Shown here: positions 37,268 through 44,983 of the stretch, piece by piece | Position numbering within the stretch: position 1 is the stretch's first letter | How the letters are laid out: every line of letters starts with the position of its first letter | From: Cryobacterium gelidum | GTDB lineage: Bacteria; Actinomycetota; Actinomycetes; Actinomycetales; Microbacteriaceae | DNA: 64,000 bases | Reading direction: 5' to 3' | Assembly: GCF_004403985.1 (NCBI RefSeq) | Contig: NZ_SOHL01000016.1 | Location: 1 to 64,000 of the forward strand | Notes under the pieces: model-generated | Seen by the model: the letters and a program-made list of their open reading frames with translations, nothing else | Told to the model about the DNA's origin: nothing | Database searches by the model: none | Translations under genes and position numbers: made by a program

Positions 37268-37320
37268 TCTCGACGGGCTCGGCACTTCATTGTCACCGAG
37301 CCCCGTCGAGACTCTTTTCT
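37268..37320 (+). terminator. Terminator between rpsK and rpoA
   Basis: TCTCGACGGGCTCGG (37268-37282) pairs with CCGAGCCCCGTCGAGA (37296-37311) with one bulged base and a 13-nt loop. CTCTTTTCTTTC follows. This is a strong stem with a T-rich tail, so rpoA-rplQ may be transcribed separately or by read-through. Confidence 0.7.
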
Positions 37321-37386
37321 TTCACTTTTCACTCTCTCGTCATTGCAAGTGTCATATAGCGGACACTTAGCCGAAAGGAATCAACA

Positions 37387-38376
37387 GTGCTTATTGCACA
37401 GCGTCCAACGCTCACCGAAGAGAACATCTCGGAGTTCCGTTCACGGTTCATCATTGAACCGCTCGAACCTGGCTTCGGCTACACCCTCGGCAACTCGCTT
37501 CGCCGTACCCTGCTCTCCTCGATCCCGGGCGCTGCTGTAACCAGCATCCGTATCGATGGCGTGCTGCACGAGTTCAGCACCGTTCCCGGTGTGAAGGAAG
37601 ATGTCACGGAAATCATCCTGAACATCAAGGGCCTCGTGGTCTCGAGCGAGCACGACGAGCCCATCACCGCCTACCTGCGCAAGCAGGGCGCCGGCCAGGT
37701 TACCGCCGCCGACATCTCGGCTCCGGCCGGCGTCGAGGTGCACAACCCGGAACTGGTCATCGCTACCCTCAACGACAAGGCGAAGTTCGAACTCGAACTG
37801 ACCATTGAGCGTGGCCGCGGTTACGTCTCCAGCACCCAGAACCGCAACGAGTTCTCCGAAGCCGGCCAGATTCCGGTCGACTCGATCTACTCGCCCGTTC
37901 TCAAGGTGACCTACCGGGTCGAGGCAACTCGTGCCGGTGAGCGCACCGACTTCGACCGCCTCGTCGTTGACGTGGAGACCAAGTCGGCTATCTCGCCCCG
38001 CGACGCCATCGCATCCTCTGGTCGCACCCTGACCGAGCTGTTCGGTCTGGCCCGCGAGCTCAACACCGCAGCCGAGGGCATCGAGATCGGCCCCGCGCCG
38101 GTCGACGCTGTGCTCTCGACCGAGTTGTCGGTTCCGATCGAAGACCTCGACCTGTCGGTGCGTTCGTACAACTGCCTCAAGCGCGAAGGCATCAACAATG
38201 TCAGCGAACTGGTCGCCCTCTCGGAGACCCAGCTGATGAACATCCGCAACTTCGGGCAGAAGTCGGTTGACGAAGTGAAGGACAAGCTCGTTGAGCTCGG
38301 CCTGTCCCTGAAGGATTCGGTTCCCGGATTCGACGGCGCACACTTCTACAGCGGCTACGAAGAAGAGACCAACTAA
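37387..38376 (+). CDS. rpoA: RNA polymerase alpha subunit
   Basis: This 329-residue alpha subunit forms the platform on which beta and beta' assemble. The N-terminal domain has [20 protein letters not shown] and [19 protein letters not shown]. The C-terminal domain, which contacts UP elements and activators, has [20 protein letters not shown] and [20 protein letters not shown]. The start is GTG 37387 after AAAGGA. rplQ follows after 47 bp. Confidence 0.98.
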   Translation: MLIAQRPTLTEENISEFRSRFIIEPLEPGFGYTLGNSLRRTLLSSIPGAAVTSIRIDGVLHEFSTVPGVKEDVTEIILNIKGLVVSSEHDEPITAYLRKQGAGQVTAADISAPAGVEVHNPELVIATLNDKAKFELELTIERGRGYVSSTQNRNEFSEAGQIPVDSIYSPVLKVTYRVEATRAGERTDFDRLVVDVETKSAISPRDAIASSGRTLTELFGLARELNTAAEGIEIGPAPVDAVLSTELSVPIEDLDLSVRSYNCLKREGINNVSELVALSETQLMNIRNFGQKSVDEVKDKLVELGLSLKDSVPGFDGAHFYSGYEEETN

Positions 38377-38423
38377 GGCTCGGCTTCCCGCTGCCTTTCG
38401 ATTTTTGATACTGGAGATTACCA

Positions 38424-38969
38424 ATGCCTAAGCCCACAAAGGGCCCCCGTCTCGGTGGCGGCCCGGCGCACGAGCGCCTCATGCTTGCGAACCTGGCCGC
38501 GGCCCTGTTCACCCACAAGTCGATCAAGACGACCGAGACCCGTGCCAAGCGCCTGCGTCCGCTCGCCGAGCGCATGGTGCAGTTCGCCAAGCGCGGTGAC
38601 CTGCACGCTCGTCGTCGCGTTCTCGCGACGATCACCGACAAGACCGTCGTGCACGAGCTGTTCACGGTCATTGCCCCGCAGGTTAACGAGCGTCAGGGCG
38701 GTTACACCCGCATCACGAAGCTCGGTTTCCGCAAGGGCGACAACGCATCCATGGTGCAGATGGAGCTCGTTCTCGAGCCCCTGGTTCCCAAGGTCAAGCG
38801 TTCCAAGACTGCGACCGTTGCCGCGACCCCCGTCGGGTCCGAAAACGTTGTTGTCGAAGACGTCGTTGCTGACGACGTTGTCGTCGACGAGACCGTCGTA
38901 GCCGAAGACGTCGTAGCCGAAGACGTTGTTGCCGAAGACGCAGCAGCCGACGAGGCCGACAAGAAGTAG
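38424..38969 (+). CDS. rplQ: Ribosomal protein L17 with long acidic repeat tail
   Basis: Residues 1-120 are a standard L17: [20 protein letters not shown], then [20 protein letters not shown] and [20 protein letters not shown]. After residue 128 there is an unusual tail of about 50 residues made of short near-repeats of the type [10 protein letters not shown], nearly all Val, Ala, Asp and Glu. The corresponding DNA repeats GCCGAAGACGT several times. Tails of this kind vary between related species. The protein sits near the tunnel exit. A strong terminator follows. Confidence 0.97.
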   Translation: MPKPTKGPRLGGGPAHERLMLANLAAALFTHKSIKTTETRAKRLRPLAERMVQFAKRGDLHARRRVLATITDKTVVHELFTVIAPQVNERQGGYTRITKLGFRKGDNASMVQMELVLEPLVPKVKRSKTATVAATPVGSENVVVEDVVADDVVVDETVVAEDVVAEDVVAEDAAADEADKK

Positions 38970-38982
38970 CACCACCAGCAAG

Positions 38983-39015
38983 GGAGGGCCAACACACGTT
39001 GGCCCTCCTTTTTTT
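38983..39015 (+). terminator. Strong terminator after rplQ
   Basis: The 11-bp stem GGAGGGCCAAC / GTTGGCCCTCC has the loop ACAC and seven Ts (39009-39015). This is the clearest Rho-independent terminator in the window and ends the alpha-operon transcript. Confidence 0.95.
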
Positions 39016-39056
39016 GTGTACCGACCCGTCTCGTTTGACGAAGATAGGGTTGAGGG

Positions 39057-40100
39057 ATGGATCAACGCGTGACTTCACTGGCTGAGCGCATCGGGATCGT
39101 CGAGGCTCCGGTGCTGCCGCAGCACCCGGATGTAGCGGCGTGGCGAGCCGCCACCGGGAGCGACATCGACGGCATCTGGCAGCTGCGCCAATCCATGGGC
39201 GAAGTGGACCACCCCAACTACCTCACGGCCCGCGGCGCCATCGCCGCGGACTTCGGCTACTCGCACTTTCGCCCCGAACTCGATTCGCTCGTCGGCCTCG
39301 ACGAGGCCGGCCACATCGTTGCGGTCGGCATGGTCATGTGTCCTCCTCGACAGGTGAGCCTCGTGCGCTCGATGCCGATCGGCGGGGTGCACCCGTCGCT
39401 GCGCGGCCGGGGTATCGGCCGCCAACTACTGGCCTGGCAGTTGGCCAGGGCCAAGCAGCAGCTTGCCTCCTCCGCCAGGACGCTTCCCGGCTGGGTCCTC
39501 AGTTACGCCGATGAACGGTCCCCGCAGAACGCCAGCCTGTTCGAGCACGCAGGCCTCAGCCTCGCGCGCTACTTCCTCACCCTGGAACGATCCCTGGATG
39601 CGGCGGTGCGTGCCGTCGAAACCGCCGACGGCATCCGCATAGCCGCGTACACCGCCGCGGCCTCGGCCGAGGTGCACCGCACCCGCGACGACGCCTTCAT
39701 GGACCACTGGGGCAGCCAGCCGATGAGTGACGAGAACTGGAACGCCTTCGTCGGCGGACAGTGGTTTCGCCCCGACCTCTCGTTCGTCGCCTACGGCACC
39801 GATTCGACCGGAACCGAACGGGTCGTCGGCTTCGTGCTGTCGACGGCGAACGAGAACGTCTGGGCCACCCAGGGCTTCACCGGCAGCTACATCGACCTGG
39901 TCGGTGTTTTGAGCGGATGGCGCGGCCGCCACATTGCGCAGTCGCTCCTGGCTGCCCAACTCGCGGCCGGGCGGGCCCTCGGTCACGAGCGGGTGACCCT
40001 CGCTGTCGACTCCGACAGCCCCACCGGCGCCCTCGGCCTCTACACCGGCATGGGTTTCGTGCCCACCCACCGCAAGATGGCCTACACCCTCGAGTTCTAG
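39057..40100 (+). CDS. Double-GNAT acetyltransferase (first paralogue)
   Basis: This 347-residue protein has two tandem GNAT domains. The N-terminal one has GGVHPSLRGRGIGRQLLAWQ, the acetyl-CoA-binding Q/R-x-x-G-x-G/A loop. The C-terminal one has LVGVLSGWRGRHIAQSLLAA followed by TGALGLYTGMGFVPTHRKMA. The substrate is unknown. It is clearly a paralogue of the gene at 55125-56168, also 347 residues, with long identical stretches. The two flank the catabolic island. ATG 39057 lies about 40 bp past the rplQ terminator, with GGGATGG upstream, and may be leaderless. Confidence 0.85.
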   Translation: MDQRVTSLAERIGIVEAPVLPQHPDVAAWRAATGSDIDGIWQLRQSMGEVDHPNYLTARGAIAADFGYSHFRPELDSLVGLDEAGHIVAVGMVMCPPRQVSLVRSMPIGGVHPSLRGRGIGRQLLAWQLARAKQQLASSARTLPGWVLSYADERSPQNASLFEHAGLSLARYFLTLERSLDAAVRAVETADGIRIAAYTAAASAEVHRTRDDAFMDHWGSQPMSDENWNAFVGGQWFRPDLSFVAYGTDSTGTERVVGFVLSTANENVWATQGFTGSYIDLVGVLSGWRGRHIAQSLLAAQLAAGRALGHERVTLAVDSDSPTGALGLYTGMGFVPTHRKMAYTLEF

Positions 40101-40140
40101 CGGTTATCCCGCAACATATCAATGGTGGCAAGGTTCGTTC

Positions 40141-40266
40141 CATGCTCGGCAGCGACGGGTAGTGCTCGGGGCAGCGGGGCCTTGACACGCAAACGATTAT
40201 CGCCGATGCTATAGGAAATAGGATTCACTCGGCGAAGCGCTGCAATGCACTGGACCGCAGAAACCT
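40141..40266 (+). repeat. Degenerate copy of the 43844-43972 promoter block
   Basis: This stretch aligns with 43844-43972. Shared blocks are CATGCTCG at the start, CCTTGACA, ATTATC, GATGCTATAGGAAATAGGAT, TGCAATGC and the last bases GCAGAAACCT, which in the intact copy are codons 5-8 of the TIM-barrel gene. Mutations have removed the start-codon context and shifted spacing, so this is a decayed duplicate of the module 1 promoter. Confidence 0.7.
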
Positions 40267-40481
40267 CACTACGGATTCGATGAGGAACCATGACACGGAT
40301 ATTTGATGACCCTGCCAAGTGTGCTGCGAAGGCCGGAGTCATCGGCTTCTCGCGCGGCGTCGCACCCGATCGGGGATATGACGGCATCGCTGCTGGCAAT
40401 GCCCATCTCATCAGCGAGGTACCGGGATTCGTGATGGGCCAGACCCTGAACGTCGACGCTGGCACCTATACGCACTGAGGG
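40267..40481 (+). pseudogene. Deletion relic: kinase start fused to an SDR end
   Basis: Bases 40267-40316 repeat 44961-45010, the leader and first codons of the DhaK-DhaL kinase gene (MTRIFDDPA). At 40317 the sequence jumps to the C-terminal third of a short-chain dehydrogenase: AAKAGVIGFSRGVA, then GFVMGQTLNVDAGTYTH and a stop at 40478. The open frame of 62 codons is therefore a chimera left by internal deletions. With 40141-40266, it preserves in order the promoter, the first codons of the TIM-barrel gene, the start of the kinase gene and the end of an SDR. Confidence 0.7.
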
Positions 40482-40489
40482 CCTCAACC

Positions 40490-40600
40490 ATGTCTGGAAT
40501 ATCCGGTCCCTGGTCGAAGGGGCGCATTATCAGCCTGATCGTTGGCGTAATTCTTGTCGGCGTCGGAATTGTGATGATCGCCCCCCACCTGTTCACCTAG
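40490..40600 (+). CDS. Small single-span membrane protein (36 residues)
   Basis: ATG 40490 follows GAGGGC with 7 bp spacing and starts a 36-residue frame: MSGISGPWSKGRIISLIVGV, then ILVGVGIVMIAPHLFT. After a short basic region, residues 12-31 form one hydrophobic span. It lies 62 bp before the MFS transporter, on the same strand. Small membrane proteins that partner transporters exist in other bacteria; here this is only a suggestion. No family is recognised. A short in-frame sequence could also be chance. Confidence 0.4.
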   Translation: MSGISGPWSKGRIISLIVGVILVGVGIVMIAPHLFT

Positions 40601-40662
40601 TCGATTCACCGTTCACCGCAGCACCGCGAATTTGCCATTCACTGACTCAAAGGAGAGCAGAC

Positions 40663-42036
40663 TTGTCTAACTCATCGAAGCTGATTGAGATACCGGAGAC
40701 ATCTCACAGTCCCGCGCTCAAATCGGCGATCTCGAAGGCGGCTCGGCACCTGATGCCGATGCTCGTCATCCTGTATTTCGTCGCCTTCCTCGACCGCACC
40801 AATGTCGGATTCGCCGAGGAAGCGCTGAAGGTCGACCGCGGCGTCTCGGACGGTGCATTCGCGTTGGGCGCCGGCATCTTCTTCATCGGCTATGCACTGT
40901 TCGAGATTCCGAGCAACCTGCTGCTGAAGAAATTCGGAGCCCGCTTCTGGCTGGCACGCATCGCCGTCACCTGGGGTATCGTCGCAGCGGCGTTCGCCTT
41001 CACAACGAACGACACGATGTTTATCGCTCTTCGCTTCCTCCTCGGCGTCACCGAGGCGGGACTGTTCCCCGGCGTGATTATGTTCCTGGCTGAATGGTTT
41101 CCGAACAAGGTGCGCGTGCAGATGTTCGCGATCTTCTACCTGGCACAACCGTTCTCACAGATGCTGGGCGCCCCGCTGAGCGGCGGCCTGATCAGTTTCG
41201 GTGACGCGTTGACCCCGTGGCACGGCTGGCAGGTGATGTTTTTTGCGGAGGGTCTTCTCGCCGTCATCGCCGGAATCGCCGCCGTGTTCTTCTTGATCAA
41301 CAGTCCCCAACAGGCGAAGTTCCTGAACGATGAGGAGAAGTCGGCTCTGCTCGCCGTGATGGCGAAGGAGGATGCGGTCCGAACCGAAGACGGTCCGTCC
41401 GGCATCTGGCGCGCTATGTCGAGTTGGAAGGTGTGGTACTTCACCGTCATCTATTTCTGCCTGCAGATCGCGGTCTACGGCACGACGTTCTACCTTCCGC
41501 AGCAGGTGTCGAACCTCATCGGCCAGGACATCGGCTGGCAGGTTGGCCTGGTATCGGCCATTCCGTGGCTCGGCGGACTCTTCGCCTGTTACTTCTTCGG
41601 CAAGTACGCGAACACCGTTCTTCGTCGCCGAAGCCTGGGCACCTGGTTCTTTCTCGGCACCGGCGTATTCATTCTCGGCTCCGGCTTTGCCGGCGCTGCC
41701 GGACTGCCCATCGTCGGCATCCTATGCATCACGCTTGCTGTGTCGTGCTTTCTGTCGGTCGGACCGATCACCTGGTCCTACCCGACGGCGTTCCTCACGG
41801 GGACCGCTGCAGCAGCGGGCATCGGCTTGATCAACTCGCTCGGTAACCTCGGTGGCTTCGTGGCACCGATCATGCGCACCGGCATCAACGACGCGGTGCC
41901 CACTGAGAGCGGCGTCTGGGGCGTCGTGTCTCTCGGCGTGTTTGCATTCGTTGCGGCAGCAATGTTCTTCGCCACCAAGTTCTTCAAGGCGAAAGCCGAC
42001 GCGCTTCTGGTTGAAGAAGCAACAGTGAGTCATTAG
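40663..42036 (+). CDS. MFS transporter, ACS family (module 1)
   Basis: This 457-residue transporter of the anion:cation symporter family takes up organic acids such as sugar acids. It has twelve spans. The first loop has LYFVAFLDRTNVGFAEEALK, and the second-span motif GAGIFFIGYALFEIPSNLLL is highly typical. The span 4-5 region is RFLLGVTEAGLFPGVIMFLA, and the later loop is LPQQVSNLIGQDIGWQVGLV. The start is TTG 40663 with AAAGGAGAG. It is likely the uptake system for the substrate of the operon downstream. A related transporter (52458-53852) serves module 2. A terminator follows. Confidence 0.9.
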   Translation: MSNSSKLIEIPETSHSPALKSAISKAARHLMPMLVILYFVAFLDRTNVGFAEEALKVDRGVSDGAFALGAGIFFIGYALFEIPSNLLLKKFGARFWLARIAVTWGIVAAAFAFTTNDTMFIALRFLLGVTEAGLFPGVIMFLAEWFPNKVRVQMFAIFYLAQPFSQMLGAPLSGGLISFGDALTPWHGWQVMFFAEGLLAVIAGIAAVFFLINSPQQAKFLNDEEKSALLAVMAKEDAVRTEDGPSGIWRAMSSWKVWYFTVIYFCLQIAVYGTTFYLPQQVSNLIGQDIGWQVGLVSAIPWLGGLFACYFFGKYANTVLRRRSLGTWFFLGTGVFILGSGFAGAAGLPIVGILCITLAVSCFLSVGPITWSYPTAFLTGTAAAAGIGLINSLGNLGGFVAPIMRTGINDAVPTESGVWGVVSLGVFAFVAAAMFFATKFFKAKADALLVEEATVSH

Positions 42037-42050
42037 CCCGGGCTACTGAC

Positions 42051-42092
42051 CGAAAGCCGGTCCGGATCGCTGGTGAACCGGCCCGGCTTTCG
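42051..42092 (+). terminator. Terminator between convergent MFS and GntR genes
   Basis: The 10-bp stem CGAAAGCCGG / CCGGCTTTCG has a 22-nt loop that can also form an inner stem (CCGGT/ACCGG). It lies between the MFS stop and the end of the GntR gene, so it can act in both directions. Confidence 0.65.
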
Positions 42093-42138
42093 TCATGGTT
42101 GCCTAAAGACGCGGTTCCCGCGGCGCATCGCTCGGTCG

Positions 42139-42172
42139 GTGCGCCGAGCCGGTCAGTGCGCCGAGCCGGTCA
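42139..42172 (+). repeat. 17-bp tandem repeat at the end of the GntR gene
   Basis: Two identical 17-bp units GTGCGCCGAGCCGGTCA lie head to tail. On the reverse strand each contains a TGA, so the duplication places a second stop just beyond the gene's own. Confidence 0.85.
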
Positions 42173-42881
42173 GTGCGTCAGCGCGCGAGCGGGTGCGTAC
42201 CTTCTCGATGTGGTTGCGCATCGCAGCCGCTGCGATCGCGGGGTCGCCGCTCCGGAAGCCATCGAGGATGACGGCGTGCTCGCGCACGGCATCGTCTGCG
42301 TCTCTCACGCCGCTACGAACCGACTGACGCATCCGGTGCACACGGGTGGAAATCGCCTCGGACATGTCGATCAGGAACGGATTGTGCGTCCCCGCGAAAA
42401 TGAGATGGTGAAAGTTCCAGTCAATAGCAAAGTACTCGTGCAGGAGTGCGACGGACGACCTGTCGTCTTCTGGAGCCTCCCGTACCTTGCGGGTGACGGC
42501 ACGGTGGTCGTCGAGTGCCTGCTCCAATAGCGGCACGAGCGCGGCAGCATCACGAATGGCCAGCTCGGTGGCCCCACCCTCAAGGACGATTCGTGTGTCG
42601 AATAGCGCTTCGAGCTGACCGTCGGAGATGGGCGGCGCGACGCGATACCCCTTCAGGGGTTCCCGTATCACGAGACCGGTGCGCTCGAGCTGCACGAGTG
42701 CTTCGCGGACAGGCGTCGGCGACACCCGCAGGTCGCGCGCGATTGCGTCGATCGACAATCGTGTTCCTGGTTCGATACTCGAGCTCATCAGCATGTCGAG
42801 CACGAGATCGTAGACACGGTCACGGAGGCCTTTACGCTCAAGACCGGAGGACCCGCCCAGCATATACGCGGTCTGAGACAT
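42153..42881 (-). CDS. GntR-family regulator, FCD type (module 1)
   Basis: This 242-residue regulator has the winged helix GLRDRVYDLVLDMLMSSSIE, then SIDAIARDLRVSPTPVREAL and RTGLVIREPLKGYRVAPP, and an FCD effector domain with three metal-ligand histidines, seen for example in FAIDWNFHHLIFAGTHNPFL. FCD regulators usually repress sugar-acid catabolism until the acid binds. Its end carries a 17-bp tandem duplication (42139-42172) that provides the last residues and a second TGA. It probably controls module 1. Confidence 0.9.
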   Translation of the reverse strand: MSQTAYMLGGSSGLERKGLRDRVYDLVLDMLMSSSIEPGTRLSIDAIARDLRVSPTPVREALVQLERTGLVIREPLKGYRVAPPISDGQLEALFDTRIVLEGGATELAIRDAAALVPLLEQALDDHRAVTRKVREAPEDDRSSVALLHEYFAIDWNFHHLIFAGTHNPFLIDMSEAISTRVHRMRQSVRSGVRDADDAVREHAVILDGFRSGDPAIAAAAMRNHIEKVRTRSRADALTGSAH

Positions 42882-42953
42882 TCATACCTCCGAAATTTTG
42901 ACCCTATCAGGCGCCGCTGTCGGGCGTCTGGTGTGACGAGTCAGGTTTGCGAA

Positions 42954-42997
42954 TTGAAACGGTCGCACCGTTCAATAATTATGAGTCATCAGACGTC
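42954..42997 (+). promoter_or_regulatory. Promoter and candidate operator upstream of the racemase-like gene
   Basis: TTGAAA (42954-42959) and the A/T-rich TAATTAT (42976-42982) make a promoter with 16-17 bp spacing. Just past the -10 lies ATCAGACGTC (42988-42997). The same ten bases occur, on the other strand, in the module 2 control region at 51411-51420. That suggests a shared operator. Confidence 0.5.
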
Positions 42998-43025
42998 CTA
43001 CGTCGCACCTCAAAGGAGATCTGTC

Positions 43026-43703
43026 GTGACCAAGAAGATTGCGATCCTGCATACCAGCTTCGTGTTTGTTTCCATCGAGCCGGTGATCAACAACCTCATC
43101 GCAGAACTCATTCCAAACGCCGAGGTCATGCACTTCGTTGACTCTGACGTTCTCGCCACGGTCGTTCGTGAACGGGGAATCTCGACAAACAGCGCTTTGC
43201 GGATGACGTATCTTGCGCAGGCGGCAGAAGCGGCCGGCGCCGATATTATATTCTCGGCGTGCTCGTCGCTGGGCCCGGCGCTGGACATCGCTGCCCGCAG
43301 CGTTCACACGCCCATCGTGAAAATCGATGAGGCCATGGCCATGCAGGCCGCTCGCGAGGGAACCAAAATCGGTGTCTTGGCCACGGTCCCCACCACGCTC
43401 GAACCGACATCCGACCTCATTTCCGCAAAGGCGTCGGAGATCGGGCGGACGGTCATCATCGAGCAGAGGCTGTGCGCCGGTGCCTTCGATGTGCTGATGT
43501 CGGGAGACCGCGAGAAGCACGACGAAATGGTGACCGCCCAGGCCATGGATCTGGCGAAGGGTGTCGACATCATTGTGCTGTCGCAGGCATCTATGAATCG
43601 TCTTGCGGGCAGCTTGAACGAGCAGACGAAGCTTCCGGTGTTGTCGAGCCCCCGCATTGGCGTGGACTATCTGGCTCAGCGCGTCGCGGCACTCGGGGAA
43701 TGA
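43026..43703 (+). CDS. Asp/Glu/hydantoin racemase-family protein
   Basis: This 225-residue protein matches the racemase fold: KKIAILHTSFVFVSIEPVIN, then the first catalytic cysteine region DIIFSACSSLGPALD (Cys79), and KIGVLATVPTTLEPTSDLI. The second half has VDIIVLSQASMNRL where active racemases have their second cysteine, so that residue is missing. Another cysteine, Cys150 in RLCAGAFDVL, is not in the usual place. It may be an isomerase or decarboxylase of another type. The start is GTG after AAAGGAG. It lies between the regulator and the operon. Confidence 0.75.
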   Translation: MTKKIAILHTSFVFVSIEPVINNLIAELIPNAEVMHFVDSDVLATVVRERGISTNSALRMTYLAQAAEAAGADIIFSACSSLGPALDIAARSVHTPIVKIDEAMAMQAAREGTKIGVLATVPTTLEPTSDLISAKASEIGRTVIIEQRLCAGAFDVLMSGDREKHDEMVTAQAMDLAKGVDIIVLSQASMNRLAGSLNEQTKLPVLSSPRIGVDYLAQRVAALGE

Positions 43704-43843
43704 AGTCGAAGACCCTCGCCAGGATTTGAGAGACGCCGTCGAGGTGCTGGTCGCCGAACCGCGGTCCTGCTCGTCCTCAAACGTGGCGGATGCGGTGTGC
43801 GTCGCTGACCCGCAGGAGACGTGTGCGGCATGGTGCAACGGGT

Positions 43844-43972
43844 CATGCTCGCGAGACAGTGACGGGAGCGCTCGGGCATCCGCCGCCTTGACAGATATGC
43901 CATTATCACGGATGCTATAGGAAATAGGATTTATACAATGGAGTGATGCAATGCGCTATACCGCAGAAACCT
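43844..43972 (+). promoter_or_regulatory. Promoter/operator block of the module 1 operon
   Basis: This region starts the operon at 43951. TTGACA (43888-43893) may be a -35, but TATAGG (43916-43921) is 22 bp further, so spacing is poor. The conserved core GATGCTATAGGAAATAGGAT includes the direct repeat TAGGAAATAGGA and may be an operator. GGAGTGATGCA is the ribosome-binding site. A decayed copy is at 40141-40266. Upstream, 43704-43843 shows nothing recognisable. Confidence 0.55.
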
Positions 43973-44946
43973 GGCCCATCACCGCAGCGCTGCTGCAGTT
44001 CCCGGGAACCGACGCGAACGGTCGCACAGCCCAAACCGCAGATGCGAGCGTGTGGGCGGGGGTGTTCCAGGAAGTCAAGGAGGCCGGTTTCGCCAACGTC
44101 GACCTCTTCGATTCCTGGGTGCGTCCGGGTGATCTCACGAGCGAGCGGCTCGATGAGCTCAAGCGCACTGCCACCGACGTGGGGGTCGGTGCGCCGTCGA
44201 TCTCGGCCATCCGTCGAAGCGTCATAGACGAGGCACACTGGGAAGACAACCTCGCCTATAGCCATCGAACCCTCGACGCAGCGGCCCAGCTCGGCTGTGA
44301 GGTCGTGTCTTTCGGTCTGCACCAGGCTCTCACTGCCGAACAGCAGAATCAGTTGTGGTTCTGGACCGTTGAGGGCCACCACGACCCCGTCGGCGACGCG
44401 GAGACCTGGGGCAAGGCCGTTTCCCGGCTGCGGGAACTGGGCCGGCATGCAGAGGAGCTCGGGTTGCTGATGTCCTTGGAACTCTATGAAGACACGTATC
44501 TCGGCACGGGTGATTCCGCGGTTCAACTCGTTCAGGACATCGGCCTGACCAACGTGGGCCTCAACCCCGACCTGGGAAACCTCGTGCGCCTTCATCGACC
44601 CATTGAGGCCGTGCACGAAATGATCGCGAAGACGGTTCCATACGCCAATTACTGGCACGTGAAGAACTACAGCCGAGACGAGAACCTGGCCCGGGGCCAG
44701 TTCGTCGCGGTTCCCGCCCCGATGGAAAGCGGTCTGATCAACTATCGCGAGGCGTTCCGTACGGCCTTATCGTTCGGATTTCAGGGCATCATCTGCACCG
44801 AGCACTACGGCGGCGATGGCCTCAGCGTTTCGGCCACAAACCAGGACTACCTGCGCAGCAAGATTCTTCCCAAAACCCAGAACTATGCGCTCGGCACCTC
44901 GCTCGTGGCGCAGGGGCGGCAGCAGCCAAGGCGCGTCACCGTCTAA
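43951..44946 (+). CDS. Xylose-isomerase-like TIM-barrel protein (sugar isomerase or 3-oxo-acid decarboxylase)
   Basis: This 331-residue member of the xylose isomerase-like TIM-barrel family has metal-ligand residues in MSLELYEDTYLGTG (Glu), NVGLNPDLGNLVR (Asp), YWHVKNYSRDE (His) and IICTEHYGGDG (Glu). The length fits the 3-oxo-isoapionate decarboxylase type (OiaC) better than short hydroxypyruvate isomerases of about 260. It is the first gene of the operon, before the kinase (37 bp), RpiB, the oxidoreductase and the TIM-like protein. My inference is that it decarboxylates a 3-keto sugar acid to L-erythrulose, but an isomerase role is equally possible. Confidence 0.75.
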   Translation: MRYTAETWPITAALLQFPGTDANGRTAQTADASVWAGVFQEVKEAGFANVDLFDSWVRPGDLTSERLDELKRTATDVGVGAPSISAIRRSVIDEAHWEDNLAYSHRTLDAAAQLGCEVVSFGLHQALTAEQQNQLWFWTVEGHHDPVGDAETWGKAVSRLRELGRHAEELGLLMSLELYEDTYLGTGDSAVQLVQDIGLTNVGLNPDLGNLVRLHRPIEAVHEMIAKTVPYANYWHVKNYSRDENLARGQFVAVPAPMESGLINYREAFRTALSFGFQGIICTEHYGGDGLSVSATNQDYLRSKILPKTQNYALGTSLVAQGRQQPRRVTV

Positions 44947-44983
44947 GTTCAGCCGCTGATCACTACGGATTCGATGAGGAAAC

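Noticed and set aside
40290-40478. 62-codon frame as a real SDR or kinase
   Set aside because: It joins the kinase start to a dehydrogenase end at a sharp junction and lacks both active sites; treated as a relic.
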